Below, in pieces: positions 43,959 through 52,192 of a stretch of 64,000 bases of DNA. The notes below the pieces were generated by a model. That model saw only the letters and a list, made by a program, of their open reading frames with translations. It was not told where the DNA came from and did not search any database. Each line of letters opens with the position of its first letter. Position 1 is the stretch's first letter. Made by a program: the position numbers and the translations under genes. This DNA is from Streptomyces puniciscabiei (GTDB lineage: Bacteria > Actinomycetota > Actinomycetes > Streptomycetales > Streptomycetaceae), in contig NZ_VFNX01000001.1 in assembly GCF_006715785.1 (NCBI RefSeq), forward strand, positions 4,568,001-4,632,000, in the 5' to 3' direction.

Positions 43959-44768
43959 TCAGGGCTTCTGGCAGGTGGGGCACCAGAAGAGGTTGCGGGC
44001 GGCGAGGCCGGCGGTGCGGATCCCGTCGCCGCATATGTGGCAGGGCAGGGTGGCGCGGCGGTAGACGTACACCTCGCCGCCGTGGTCGTCCACGCGGGGT
44101 GGCCGGCCCATGGCCTCCGGGGTGTGCTCGGCCCGGACCGTGTCGATCCTGTTCTTCCGGACCCCTTCGCGCATCAGCTCGACGAGGTCGGCCCACAGGG
44201 CGTCCCACTCGGCGCGGCTGATGTCCCTGCCCGCGCGGTAGGGGTCGATGCCGTGCCGGAACAGGACCTCGGCGCGGTAGACGTTGCCGACGCCGGCGAC
44301 GATCTTCTGGTCCATGAGGAGTGCGGCGACCGCCGTACGGCTGCGGGAGATCCTGCGGTACGCCGCGCTCGGATCGGCGTCCTCGCGGAGCGGGTCGGGG
44401 CCGAGGCGGTCGTGTACGGCCCGCTTCTCGGCGCCGGTGATCAGTGCGCAGGTGGTGGGGCCGCGGAGGTCCACGTACGCGGTGTCGTTCGCGAGCCGGA
44501 GCCGGACGGTGTCGGTCGCCGGGGGTGCGGGGGCGTCGCCGAAGCCGACCTTCCCGAAGAGGCCGAGGTGGATGTGGACCCAGTCGGTGTCCCGGAAGCG
44601 GAGGAAGAGGTGCTTGCCGTGGGCTTCGGTGGCCGTGAGCTCGGCCGAGTCCAGCAGGGCCGCGGCGTCGGAGAACTTGCCCTGCGGGCTGCTGACGCGC
44701 GGGGCGGTGCCGAGGAACCGCTCGGCGTAGTCCTGGGCCAGCCGATGAATGGTGTGCCCTTCCGGCAA
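43959..44768 (-). CDS. Fpg/Nei-family DNA glycosylase, TTG start
   Basis: A 269-residue base-excision repair enzyme. The family needs Pro2 (nucleophile) and Glu3 directly after the initiator. Here PEGHTIHRLAQ is preceded by TTG, with AAGGA upstream, so TTG must be the start codon. Other parts are the catalytic lysine region GKHLFLRF, the helix-two-turn-helix IVAGVGNVYRAEVLF and a C-terminal zinc finger (CHICGDG to FWCPTC). It resembles the actinobacterial Nei2 group, which removes oxidised pyrimidines. Confidence 0.92.
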   Translation of the reverse strand: MPEGHTIHRLAQDYAERFLGTAPRVSSPQGKFSDAAALLDSAELTATEAHGKHLFLRFRDTDWVHIHLGLFGKVGFGDAPAPPATDTVRLRLANDTAYVDLRGPTTCALITGAEKRAVHDRLGPDPLREDADPSAAYRRISRSRTAVAALLMDQKIVAGVGNVYRAEVLFRHGIDPYRAGRDISRAEWDALWADLVELMREGVRKNRIDTVRAEHTPEAMGRPPRVDDHGGEVYVYRRATLPCHICGDGIRTAGLAARNLFWCPTCQKP

Positions 44769-44842
44769 GGCGGGGATGTCCTTTCCATCCTTTTCGCCCG
44801 CTCGCCCGCCCGTCTCCCCGGGCCGAGGCGGCAGGACGGGGT

Positions 44843-44861
44843 CTGGGGGCGGAGCCCCCAG
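44843..44861 (-). terminator. Terminator after rpiB
   Basis: CTGGGGGC-N3-GCCCCCAG, an 8-bp stem, lies 5 bp past the leftward rpiB stop. The motif with its flanks is of a kind that recurs in Streptomyces intergenic DNA. Confidence 0.75.
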
Positions 44862-44865
44862 TGTC

Positions 44866-45351
44866 CTACTGCTGCGGGTGGTGGGCCGGGATCGGCGGGA
44901 GGTCGCCCGTCGTCTCGTACGCCGACAGCATGTCGATCCGTCGAATGTGGCGCTCGTCACCGGAGAACGGCGTGTTGAGGAAGACCTCGACGAACTTCGT
45001 CGCCTCCTCCGTGCTGTGCATCCGCGCACCCACGGCCACCACGTTGGCGTTGTTGTGCTGCCGCCCGAGCGCCGCCGTCTCCTCGCTCCAGGCCAGCGCC
45101 GCCCGCACGCCCTTCACCTTGTTCGCGGCGATCTGCTCGCCGTTGCCGGAGCCGCCGATCACGATGCCGAGGGCGTCGGCGTCCGCCGCGGTGCGCTCGG
45201 CCGCCCTGAGGCAGAAGGGCGGGTAGTCGTCCTGGGCGTCGTAGATGTGCGGCCCGCAGTCGACGGGCTCGTGACCCGCCGCCTTGAGCCACTCGACGAG
45301 GTGGTTCTTGAGTTCGTAGCCAGCATGGTCGGAGCCGAGATACACGCGCAT
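44866..45351 (-). CDS. rpiB: Ribose-5-phosphate isomerase B
   Basis: A 161-residue isomerase interconverting ribose 5-phosphate and ribulose 5-phosphate. The sequence begins MRVYLGSDHAGYELK, and the anion-hole loop is GGSGNGEQIAANK. Glu72 stands where Escherichia coli RpiB has its catalytic Cys, as in the mycobacterial enzyme, so this is the Glu-type. The ATG is preceded by CACACT at 6 nt and no clear ribosome-binding site, so it may be leaderless. Confidence 0.95.
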   Translation of the reverse strand: MRVYLGSDHAGYELKNHLVEWLKAAGHEPVDCGPHIYDAQDDYPPFCLRAAERTAADADALGIVIGGSGNGEQIAANKVKGVRAALAWSEETAALGRQHNNANVVAVGARMHSTEEATKFVEVFLNTPFSGDERHIRRIDMLSAYETTGDLPPIPAHHPQQ

Positions 45352-45426
45352 GCCATGAGTGTGACACGCCCCATTCCGGGCAGCAGCCTCGGGTGCCAGG
45401 CCTAGGAAAATGTGAGCGGGGCCATA

Positions 45427-45493
45427 GAACCTCAAGGGAACCTCAAGTAACGATACGGATTCAGAGGTTCCCGAATCCGTTCGCCTCGGATTC
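45427..45493. promoter_or_regulatory. Nested repeats upstream of an amino-acid permease
   Basis: GAACCTCAAG is repeated directly at 45427-45436 and 45438-45447 (11-bp period). GGGAACCTC (45436-45444) is inverted as GAGGTTCCC (45464-45472). CGGATTC (45456-45462) is inverted as GAATCCG (45473-45479) and repeated at 45487-45493. The overlapping arms could give alternative hairpins or serve as regulator sites; no known box fits well. Confidence 0.5.
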
Positions 45494-45555
45494 ACTGGAC
45501 CGACTCGTACACCGCTCGTGCGAGATGCTCCGCCTGGCGTAAAGGAAATCCGTCC

Positions 45556-46980
45556 ATGACCCCTGGTTCGGGCCTTCAAGCAGGACTCAAGAACCGCCAT
45601 CTGTCGATGATCGCGATCGGTGGCGTCATCGGAGCCGGCCTCTTCGTCGGTTCCAGCTCCGGTATCGCCACCGCGGGACCGGGCATCCTCCTCTCCTACG
45701 CGATCGTCGGCACCCTCGTCGTCCTCGTGATGCGGATGCTTGGCGAGATGTCGGCCGCCAACCCCACCTCCGGCTCCTTCTCCGCGCACGCCGACCGCGC
45801 CCTCGGCCGCTGGGCCGGGTTCTCCATCGGCTGGCTCTACTGGTTCTTCTGGGTCGTCGTGCTGGCCGTCGAGGCCACCGCCGGCGCCGGGATCCTGCAC
45901 GGCTGGGTGCCGGGCGTGCCGCAGTGGGCCTGGGCGCTGATCGTGATGACCGTGCTGACCGCGACCAACCTGGTCTCCGTCGGCTCCTACGGCGAGTTCG
46001 AGTTCTGGTTCGCCGGCATCAAGGTCGTGGCGATCAGCGCGTTCATCGTCATCGGTCTGCTGGCCATCTTCGGAGTGCTTCCGGGGGTGCACGCCGACAA
46101 GGCGTCCTTCGGCAACCTGACCGACCACGGCGGCTTCCTGCCGCACGGTCCCGGCACCATCCTCACCGGTGTGCTGCTGGTCGTCTTCTCCTTCATGGGC
46201 AGCGAGATCGCCACCCTCGCGGCCGGCGAGTCGGAGGACCCGCAGCGCGCGGTCACCAAGTCCACCAACAGCATCATCTGGCGTATCGGCGTCTTCTACC
46301 TGGGCTCGATCCTGGTCGTGGTCTCGCTGCTGCCGTGGAACGACGCGTCCATCGTGAAGCAGGGCTCGTACGTCGCGGCCCTCAACACCCTCGGCATCCC
46401 CGACGCCGGTCAGATCATGAAGGTCATCATCCTGACCTCGGTGCTGTCCTGCCTGAACTCGGGCCTCTACACGGCCTCCCGCATGGCCTTCTCGCTGGGC
46501 CAGCGCGGTGACGCCCCGAAGGCGTTCGCCCGCACCACCTCCCGCGGTGTGCCGATGGCGGCGATCCTGGCCTCGGTCGTCTTCGGCTTCGTGGCGGTCT
46601 TCTTCAACTACGCGTACCCGAAGACCGTGTTCCTCTTCCTGGTCAACTCCAGTGGCGCGGTGGCCCTGTTCGTGTGGCTGGTCATCTGCTTCTCGCAGCT
46701 GCGGATGCGGAAGATCATCCAGCGGGAGGCGCCGGAGAAGCTCGTCGTCAAGATGTGGCTGTACCCGTACCTGACCTGGGCGACGGCCTTCTTCATTCTC
46801 TTCGTCCTCGGCTACATGCTGACCGACACCAAGGGTGAGAGCAGCGGCCGTACGACCGTGCTGCTGTCGGTGGCGGTCGCGGCGATCGTGGTGATCATCG
46901 CCCTGGTGAAGCAGAAGCTCACGGCGGACCGCCCGGCCCCCGCCGTCGAGGCCCCGGCCGACAAGGTGTCCGTCGGCTGA
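45556..46980 (+). CDS. Amino-acid permease (APC superfamily), second paralogue
   Basis: A 474-residue, 12-helix transporter with the AAT-family N terminus ([21 protein letters not shown]) and GSFSAHADRALGRWAGFSIGW. The closest relatives by pattern are GABA and asparagine/proline permeases. The start has AAAGGAA upstream. It has its own terminator and a repeat-rich 204-bp leader. Compare the permease at 34858-36243. Confidence 0.92.
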   Translation: MTPGSGLQAGLKNRHLSMIAIGGVIGAGLFVGSSSGIATAGPGILLSYAIVGTLVVLVMRMLGEMSAANPTSGSFSAHADRALGRWAGFSIGWLYWFFWVVVLAVEATAGAGILHGWVPGVPQWAWALIVMTVLTATNLVSVGSYGEFEFWFAGIKVVAISAFIVIGLLAIFGVLPGVHADKASFGNLTDHGGFLPHGPGTILTGVLLVVFSFMGSEIATLAAGESEDPQRAVTKSTNSIIWRIGVFYLGSILVVVSLLPWNDASIVKQGSYVAALNTLGIPDAGQIMKVIILTSVLSCLNSGLYTASRMAFSLGQRGDAPKAFARTTSRGVPMAAILASVVFGFVAVFFNYAYPKTVFLFLVNSSGAVALFVWLVICFSQLRMRKIIQREAPEKLVVKMWLYPYLTWATAFFILFVLGYMLTDTKGESSGRTTVLLSVAVAAIVVIIALVKQKLTADRPAPAVEAPADKVSVG

Positions 46981-46998
46981 TCCGCCCTCCTCCACGAC

Positions 46999-47033
46999 GA
47001 CGGCACGGTGAAGGAAGCCTTCACCGTGCCGTC
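46999..47033. terminator. Bidirectional terminator
   Basis: A perfect 16-bp stem (46999-47014 with 47018-47033) and a 3-nt loop lie between the permease and the converging Eis-like gene. Confidence 0.9.
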
Positions 47034-47061
47034 CGTCGTCGACGGGGGTACGTCAAGCCCG

Positions 47062-48303
47062 CTAGAAGCCGTGCGGCAGCCACGGGGCCACCGGTGAGCC
47101 GAACGCCACCGACGCCTCCGTCAGCGCCCCCGGCCGCAGCTCCCGTACCCGCCCGGCCGCCGCCAGCGACAGCAGCGTCACACCGCCGAGATAGGACGCG
47201 CCCAGCTCGCGCACGGAGAGGGAGAGTTCGGCGGCGTCGGACGTACGCTCGCAGGAGGCGCCCTTGGGGTCGCCCGTCAGCCGCCAACGCCCCGCGTTCC
47301 ACGGGCAGAAGGTGTCCTCCACCTCCAGCACGACGTCGACCGGCGCCTGGTACGTACGCGCCGACAGTGCCGTACCGACGTCGACGAGACGGACGTACGC
47401 GTCGTCCTTCAGGCGCGGCCGGCAGCGCCGGGTGTCCGAGACCAGGTACCGCCAGGTGTCGTCGACCGGTCGCGAGTTCACCGACAGTGTCGTCATCAGG
47501 TCGATGCCGAACAGGAACCGCCACAGCGCCGCCTCGGTGACGGGGTCGAGCGCGGCCAGGTCCTTCAGCCGCACCGTGCCGTCGTGCCCGCTCTCGCCCC
47601 AGCCGATCCTGGTGCTGAACCGGGCGTACCCCGTCACCTGGCCGTCCCGTTCGGCCACCACGCACTGCAGCGCCGACGCCCCGCCCCGCTCGCTCTCCGG
47701 GTCGAGCAGACCGGCCCGCTCCCAGCCGGGCCGCCGGGCCAGCATCCCGGGCCGCTGCGGTACCAGCTTCGCGTAGACCGCCTCGCAGGCGCCGAGGACG
47801 TCGGCGGGCGCGGCGTAGCGCAGCCGTACGTCGTCGACGCCGGGCGGCAGGGAGAGGGTCACCCGGCTCGTGTCGATCTCGGCGGACGTACGGAAGGTGG
47901 CCGCGCCGTACCCGAAGCGGCCGTAGATCGCGGGCTCGGACGCGGTCAGCACCGCGAGCGGCTCGCCCAGCTCCCGTACGTCGTCCAGCTGCCGGCGCAT
48001 CATCGAGGTCAGCACCCCGCGCCGCCGGTGGGTGGCCGCCACGCCGACCATGGTCACGCCGGCCGCCGGAACCGGGGCCCCGCCGGGCACGGTCATCCGG
48101 AAGCTGAACGCACCCGCCGTACCGACGATCTCGTCCCCGTCCCAGGCTGCCAGGGAGCGGTCGAACTCCGTGAGGGACCTGTCCAGTTCACGCTCCTCGG
48201 GCGGCGCCGCCGAGGCGCCGAAGGCGCGGTACAGAACGTCGTACCACCGGTCCCAGTCGGACTCGCGCAGCACCTTCAGCTCGGTTCCCCGGTCAGTCCC
48301 CAT
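47062..48303 (-). CDS. Eis-like GNAT N-acetyltransferase
   Basis: A 413-residue acetyltransferase of the enhanced-intracellular-survival type: two GNAT domains and a sterol-carrier-like C-terminal domain. The acetyl-CoA site is VGVAATHRRRGVLTSMMRRQL, and the terminal carboxylate region HGF fits the family, in which the C terminus is catalytic. Relatives acetylate aminoglycosides at several amines and peptides such as capreomycin. The ATG has TATGCA 6 nt upstream and no ribosome-binding site, so it is probably leaderless. Confidence 0.9.
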   Translation of the reverse strand: MGTDRGTELKVLRESDWDRWYDVLYRAFGASAAPPEERELDRSLTEFDRSLAAWDGDEIVGTAGAFSFRMTVPGGAPVPAAGVTMVGVAATHRRRGVLTSMMRRQLDDVRELGEPLAVLTASEPAIYGRFGYGAATFRTSAEIDTSRVTLSLPPGVDDVRLRYAAPADVLGACEAVYAKLVPQRPGMLARRPGWERAGLLDPESERGGASALQCVVAERDGQVTGYARFSTRIGWGESGHDGTVRLKDLAALDPVTEAALWRFLFGIDLMTTLSVNSRPVDDTWRYLVSDTRRCRPRLKDDAYVRLVDVGTALSARTYQAPVDVVLEVEDTFCPWNAGRWRLTGDPKGASCERTSDAAELSLSVRELGASYLGGVTLLSLAAAGRVRELRPGALTEASVAFGSPVAPWLPHGF

Positions 48304-48478
48304 GGGCCATGCATACCAGGGCATTGCGGGGCGAGCCAGCGAATTTCTGCCGGACGGCGGCGCGATGGCCACGCGTGCCGTTCACTGTGAGGACGAACCG
48401 CGAAGTCGAACCCCGCACGGGGGACAAGTGGGACCTCCCGTGCCAAGCAGCCGGTCCGATGGATAGGGTCCCGAACTA

Positions 48479-49648
48479 ATGGCAGCAGGAGAGCGGCGCG
48501 CGAAGGCCGAGACGTTCACGGCCCGGTGGAAGATGCAGTGGCACCGGGCCCGCACCGGCCTGCGCAGAAGCGCCGTGGACTACTTCCGCGGCGACGGCTC
48601 CGACTGGATCGCGTTCGCCGGGCTGCTGCTCACCATTCCCCTCCTCATGGCCATGACCCTGGTCGACTCGGTGTGGTGCTCCCCGGCCACCCTGGTGCTG
48701 CCGATCATCGCCGGCGGACTGCTGCTGCGCCCGGCGAGCCTGCTCGGCCTGTACGCGGCGGGGGCCACCGCGCTGATCGTGGAGTCGGTGCGGCTCGGGC
48801 CGTACACGGAAGGGCCCTCGCGGGTCACTCCGGGCATCGTCCTGGTGGTGGCCGCCTGCGGGTTCTTCGGCCTGCTCACGGCCCAGTTCCGCAGCCGGGT
48901 CGGCGTGCCCTGGCGGCGCGGCGGCACCATGCTGTTCGACCTGCGCGAGCGGATCCGGGTGCAGAGCAAGCTGCCGAAGCTGCCGCAGGGCTGGCACCAC
49001 GAGATGGCGCTGCGCCCGGCCGGCGGCCAGTCCTTCTCCGGTGACTTCGTCGTCGCGGCCCGCACGAACGGCGGCCGCACGCTGGAGGTCGTGCTCACGG
49101 ACGTGTCCGGCAAGGGCATGGACGCGGGATCACGCGCCCTGCTGCTGTCGGGGGCGTTCGGGGGCCTGCTGGGCTCCCTCCCCCCGCACTCCTTCCTCCC
49201 GGCCGCGAACGGCTACCTCCTGCGCCAGGACTGGGACGAGGGCTTCGCCACCTCCATCCATCTCGTCCTGGACCTAGACTCCGGCGACTACGAGCTGTAC
49301 TCCGCCGGGCATCCGCCGGGGCTGCAGCTGAGCGCGGGCAGCGGACGCTGGGAGGAGAAGGCCGCCGAGGGCCCGCTCCTCGGTGTGTACGACGGCGCCC
49401 AGTTCGACCCCGTGAAGGGCTCGCTGCGCCCCGGTGACGTGTTGATGCTGTTCACGGACGGTCTGGTGGAAACCTCCGACCGCGACATCGTCGAGGGCAT
49501 CGACCGGCTCACCGGCGAGGCCGACCGCTATGTCGCCGGCGGCTTCCACGGCGCCGCCTGGCATCTCATCGAGGCGGTCGCCAAGGACGTCAACGACGAC
49601 CGGGCGCTGCTGCTGATCTGCCGTCAGGGGACGGCACCGATCCGCTGA
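48479..49648 (+). CDS. Membrane-anchored PP2C/SpoIIE-type phosphatase
   Basis: A 389-residue protein. The N-terminal part has about three membrane helices (residues about 42-140). The C-terminal phosphatase domain has the metal-binding motifs GQSFSGDFVV, LTDVSGKGMDAG, LFTDGLVE and NDDRALLL. Such proteins dephosphorylate anti-sigma-factor antagonists in Streptomyces partner-switching systems. No partner gene is adjacent. The ATG has no ribosome-binding site; TAGGGT (48464-48469) is 9 nt upstream. Confidence 0.9.
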   Translation: MAAGERRAKAETFTARWKMQWHRARTGLRRSAVDYFRGDGSDWIAFAGLLLTIPLLMAMTLVDSVWCSPATLVLPIIAGGLLLRPASLLGLYAAGATALIVESVRLGPYTEGPSRVTPGIVLVVAACGFFGLLTAQFRSRVGVPWRRGGTMLFDLRERIRVQSKLPKLPQGWHHEMALRPAGGQSFSGDFVVAARTNGGRTLEVVLTDVSGKGMDAGSRALLLSGAFGGLLGSLPPHSFLPAANGYLLRQDWDEGFATSIHLVLDLDSGDYELYSAGHPPGLQLSAGSGRWEEKAAEGPLLGVYDGAQFDPVKGSLRPGDVLMLFTDGLVETSDRDIVEGIDRLTGEADRYVAGGFHGAAWHLIEAVAKDVNDDRALLLICRQGTAPIR

Positions 49649-49674
49649 GCGCCCCGCTTTGCGACACTGGGGCG

Positions 49675-50118
49675 ATGACACAGCTCACGCCCGCCGAGGT
49701 CGAGGCCGTCGCCCGCGCCGCCCACGAGGGCCAGAGGGACAAGGCGGGACGGCCGTACGCCGAGCACCTCGCCGCCGTCGCCGCCGGTGTGCGCGACCGG
49801 GGCGGGGACGCGGAACAGATCGCGGCTGCCTGGCTGCACGATGCCGTCGAGGACGACGCCCTCAGCCGTCAGTGGCTCGAACAGGCGGCCCTGAGCGCCC
49901 GTACCAAGGCCATCGTGGACGCCCTCACCAAGCGGCCGGGGGAGGAGCCGGAGGCGTATGCGGGGCGGATCCTCGCGACCGACGGCGCGCGCCTGGTCAA
50001 GGAGGCCGACCTGGCGCACAACGCCGACCCGGAGCGGCTGGCGGTCCTGGACGGGCCGACCCGGGAGCGACTGACCGAGAAGTACGCCCGCATGCGCGCG
50101 CTTCTCGGCCTGCGGTAG
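49675..50118 (+). CDS. Small HD-domain phosphohydrolase, SpoT-hydrolase-like
   Basis: A 147-residue HD protein with the metal sites AAHEGQRDKAGRPYAEH, AAWLHDAVEDD and KEADLAHNADP. The arrangement resembles the hydrolase domain of RelA/SpoT and the small alarmone hydrolases, so it may degrade (p)ppGpp or a related nucleotide. Relatives lacking that activity exist. The start is preceded by GACACT at 6 nt and no ribosome-binding site. It lies 26 bp after the PP2C gene. Confidence 0.85.
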   Translation: MTQLTPAEVEAVARAAHEGQRDKAGRPYAEHLAAVAAGVRDRGGDAEQIAAAWLHDAVEDDALSRQWLEQAALSARTKAIVDALTKRPGEEPEAYAGRILATDGARLVKEADLAHNADPERLAVLDGPTRERLTEKYARMRALLGLR

Positions 50119-50149
50119 CGGTCGGTGCCCGCCGGGCGCTGACCCTCGT

Positions 50150-50272
50150 ACTGGATGTACGTGGGTCCGCGCCCGGTGCGGCGAGTGGGGGTGCCCCCTT
50201 TGGGGGAGCGTGCATGGCGTCGCGGGGCTGGGGGCACCGCCCGGCCGAAGGCTGGGGGAGGGAGTTTGACGA
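50150..50272. repeat. Dispersed Streptomyces intergenic repeat
   Basis: This stretch contains GGGGGTGCCCCCTTTGGGGG and GGGGGCACCGCCCGGCCGAA followed by GGCTGGGGGAGGG, sequence of a type I remember as recurring between Streptomyces genes. It has several self-complementary segments (GGGGGTGCCCCC; GGTGCCCCC/GGGGGCACC). It lies between converging genes and may double as a terminator. Confidence 0.55.
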
Positions 50273-50278
50273 CAGGGC

Positions 50279-51466
50279 CTAGGCGCCGGCCTTCTCGCGC
50301 TCACGGTCCTTGTGCTGCCGCTCGCGGGCGAGTTCCGCCGCGTCCTGCTTGAACGCCCACTCCATCCTCGGCTCCATCGCGAACCGGAAGACGCGCTGGA
50401 CGGGCTTGGTGCACAGCAGGGTGACGGCGGCACCGAAGGCGAGGGTCACCAGGATCTCGCCGAGCGGGCGGTGCAGCCAGGGGTGGTCGAACCAGCCGCG
50501 GTAGTCGGCGAACTTCACCAGGAAGCCGTGCAGCAGATAGCCGTACAGGGTGCCCGCGCCCAGGGCCGTGAACCACGTCTTCCGGCCGGGCACCCAGGAG
50601 AAGAAGCCGGCCGTCAGCAGCAGCGAGCAGCCCATCATCGCGAGCGTCATCACCGGGCCGCACCACCAGGGCGCGCCCAGCTCCTGCGCGGAGTCGCGGT
50701 GGTAGAACCACGCGGTGTTCATGCGCGGCACCGCCCACCAGCCGACCGCCAGCGCGGCGGCGAACACCGGCACCGCGGCGATCCGCACCGAGCGGCGGCG
50801 CACCAGCTGGAAGTGCTCGGGCTTCATGCACAGGCCGAGGACGAAGTACGGCAGGAACTGCAGGACCCGCTGCAGATCGAGGTCGTCGCCGATGTTCGGG
50901 GTGACGGACGCCAGCATGGCGATGCCGAGGGCGACCGCGAACGGCGAGCGCACCAGCTTCCAGATCGGCGTCGTCAGCCGCCAGATGAACAGCGCGACCA
51001 GGAACCAGGTCAGGTACCAGGGATCGAGGAGGCTGATCTCCTCGTGCGAGCCCGTGATCAGGTTCCTGAACGTCGGGTACGCCGTCTCGAAGACGACGTA
51101 CGGCACCACGACACCGGTGATCAGCCGTTTCAGCCGGTCCGGGCGCATGTCGAAACCGCGCGAGAAGAAGCCCGAGATGATGATGAACGCCGGCATGTGG
51201 AAGCAGTACACGACCGTGTACACGCCCTCCAGGATCCGGCTGTCGCCCTTCAGCGGCTCCCACGAGTGACCCATCGCGACGAGCACGATCGCCAGGTACT
51301 TGGCGTTGTCGAAGAACGCGTCGCGCTGCTTGCCGGGTCTGTCCGCCTTCGCCTGCCCCTCCTGCGTGCTCGGCGGGGTACGCGGACCGGGCACTCCGTC
51401 AGCCGGCGACTGTGCCGGGGGGAGCGGTCTGCGGTTCTGGCCGGAGGAGGAGGCGGCGTCAAACAT
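50279..51466 (-). CDS. Membrane acyltransferase, acyltransferase-3 family
   Basis: A 395-residue polytopic protein of about ten helices with the family signature FFDNAKYLAIVLVAMGHSWEP near the start and HMPAFIIISGFFSRGF. Such enzymes O-acetylate sugars or polymers at the membrane. The C-terminal tail is charged (ERQHKDREREKAG). The ATG at 51466 is preferred: TAGGGT lies 7 nt before it, so the mRNA is probably leaderless. The longer open frame to 51517 includes that promoter. Confidence 0.88.
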   Translation of the reverse strand: MFDAASSSGQNRRPLPPAQSPADGVPGPRTPPSTQEGQAKADRPGKQRDAFFDNAKYLAIVLVAMGHSWEPLKGDSRILEGVYTVVYCFHMPAFIIISGFFSRGFDMRPDRLKRLITGVVVPYVVFETAYPTFRNLITGSHEEISLLDPWYLTWFLVALFIWRLTTPIWKLVRSPFAVALGIAMLASVTPNIGDDLDLQRVLQFLPYFVLGLCMKPEHFQLVRRRSVRIAAVPVFAAALAVGWWAVPRMNTAWFYHRDSAQELGAPWWCGPVMTLAMMGCSLLLTAGFFSWVPGRKTWFTALGAGTLYGYLLHGFLVKFADYRGWFDHPWLHRPLGEILVTLAFGAAVTLLCTKPVQRVFRFAMEPRMEWAFKQDAAELARERQHKDREREKAGA

Positions 51467-51903
51467 CTCAGGCACCCTAGCGCCGTCCGTGGGATTTCGT
51501 AAAACCCCCGCGGGCATTCCTGGTTAACGCCTTCGGATACCCGTCGATTTCATGAACTTGGCATCTCTGTCTACGTGATGGCGCGCACAGGCGCCGTCGA
51601 ACCACCCTCGATGTCCCGATTCATCCCGACTAAATGGGGCACACGGCGTCTCTGTGCCATCAATTCGAATTACCTGCGCAGAGAATGTGTGGAGGTGGAA
51701 ACGAAGTCGCGCAATTCCCCGGGGAGTCATGTGCGCGCGGCCCGGTCGAATTACCGTGCGGCCGGTCGCCCGCGTCGGCCGGGTGCCCGACGTTGTGTCA
51801 CGGGCCGCATGGGCGGGCCGGGTTGGTGGCACGATGGTTCTGGCGGGGGTGCGGGCCGCACCCCCGGGCCGGGAGAGCGGACCGACCGAGGGTGTGATCA
51901 GTT
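51467..51903. other. 437-bp intergenic region with one hairpin
   Basis: This is the longest gene-free stretch. It is less GC-rich than its surroundings at 51,540-51,720. CGAATTACC occurs twice (51665-51673 and 51747-51755). A perfect 10-bp hairpin (51844-51853 with 51857-51866) lies 37 bp before the next gene and could be a leader structure or terminator. I see no convincing ORF, tRNA or known riboswitch. Confidence 0.5.
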
Positions 51904-52098
51904 GTGGCCATTTCACTGTCTGTGGTGCTGCTGTTGGCGATCATCCTTGTAGTGCTCCTGAGAGGGGGGAACATCAAGGCGGGCCCCGCGATCGTCGCGG
52001 TCCTCTTCGGTTTCTTCCTCGCCTCCACCGGCATGGCCCCGTCCATCGACCGCTTCCTGAACTCGATAGCGGACTCCATCAGCTCGATCAAGTTCTGA
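51904..52098 (+). CDS. Small hydrophobic protein of unknown function
   Basis: A 64-residue protein with two membrane segments (residues about 3-20 and 26-44) and a short amphipathic tail (SIDRFLNSIADSISSIKF). It starts at GTG with only a weak GAGG upstream. It lies 94 bp before the membrane Ser/Thr kinase gene on the same strand. Its size and topology are like a small membrane regulator, but the function is not known. Confidence 0.75.
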   Translation: MAISLSVVLLLAIILVVLLRGGNIKAGPAIVAVLFGFFLASTGMAPSIDRFLNSIADSISSIKF

Positions 52099-52192
52099 CC
52101 GGAGCCCTGCCCGGAGCGGGGCCGGCGGACCGGAACGGGCCGGACGACTCAAGACGCTGAACAACTTCACACCACGGGGGGGACGTACGGGG

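Noticed and set aside
45427..45450. A GlnR or PhoP site formed by the 11-bp direct repeats
   Set aside because: The period fits but the conserved bases of neither consensus are present.
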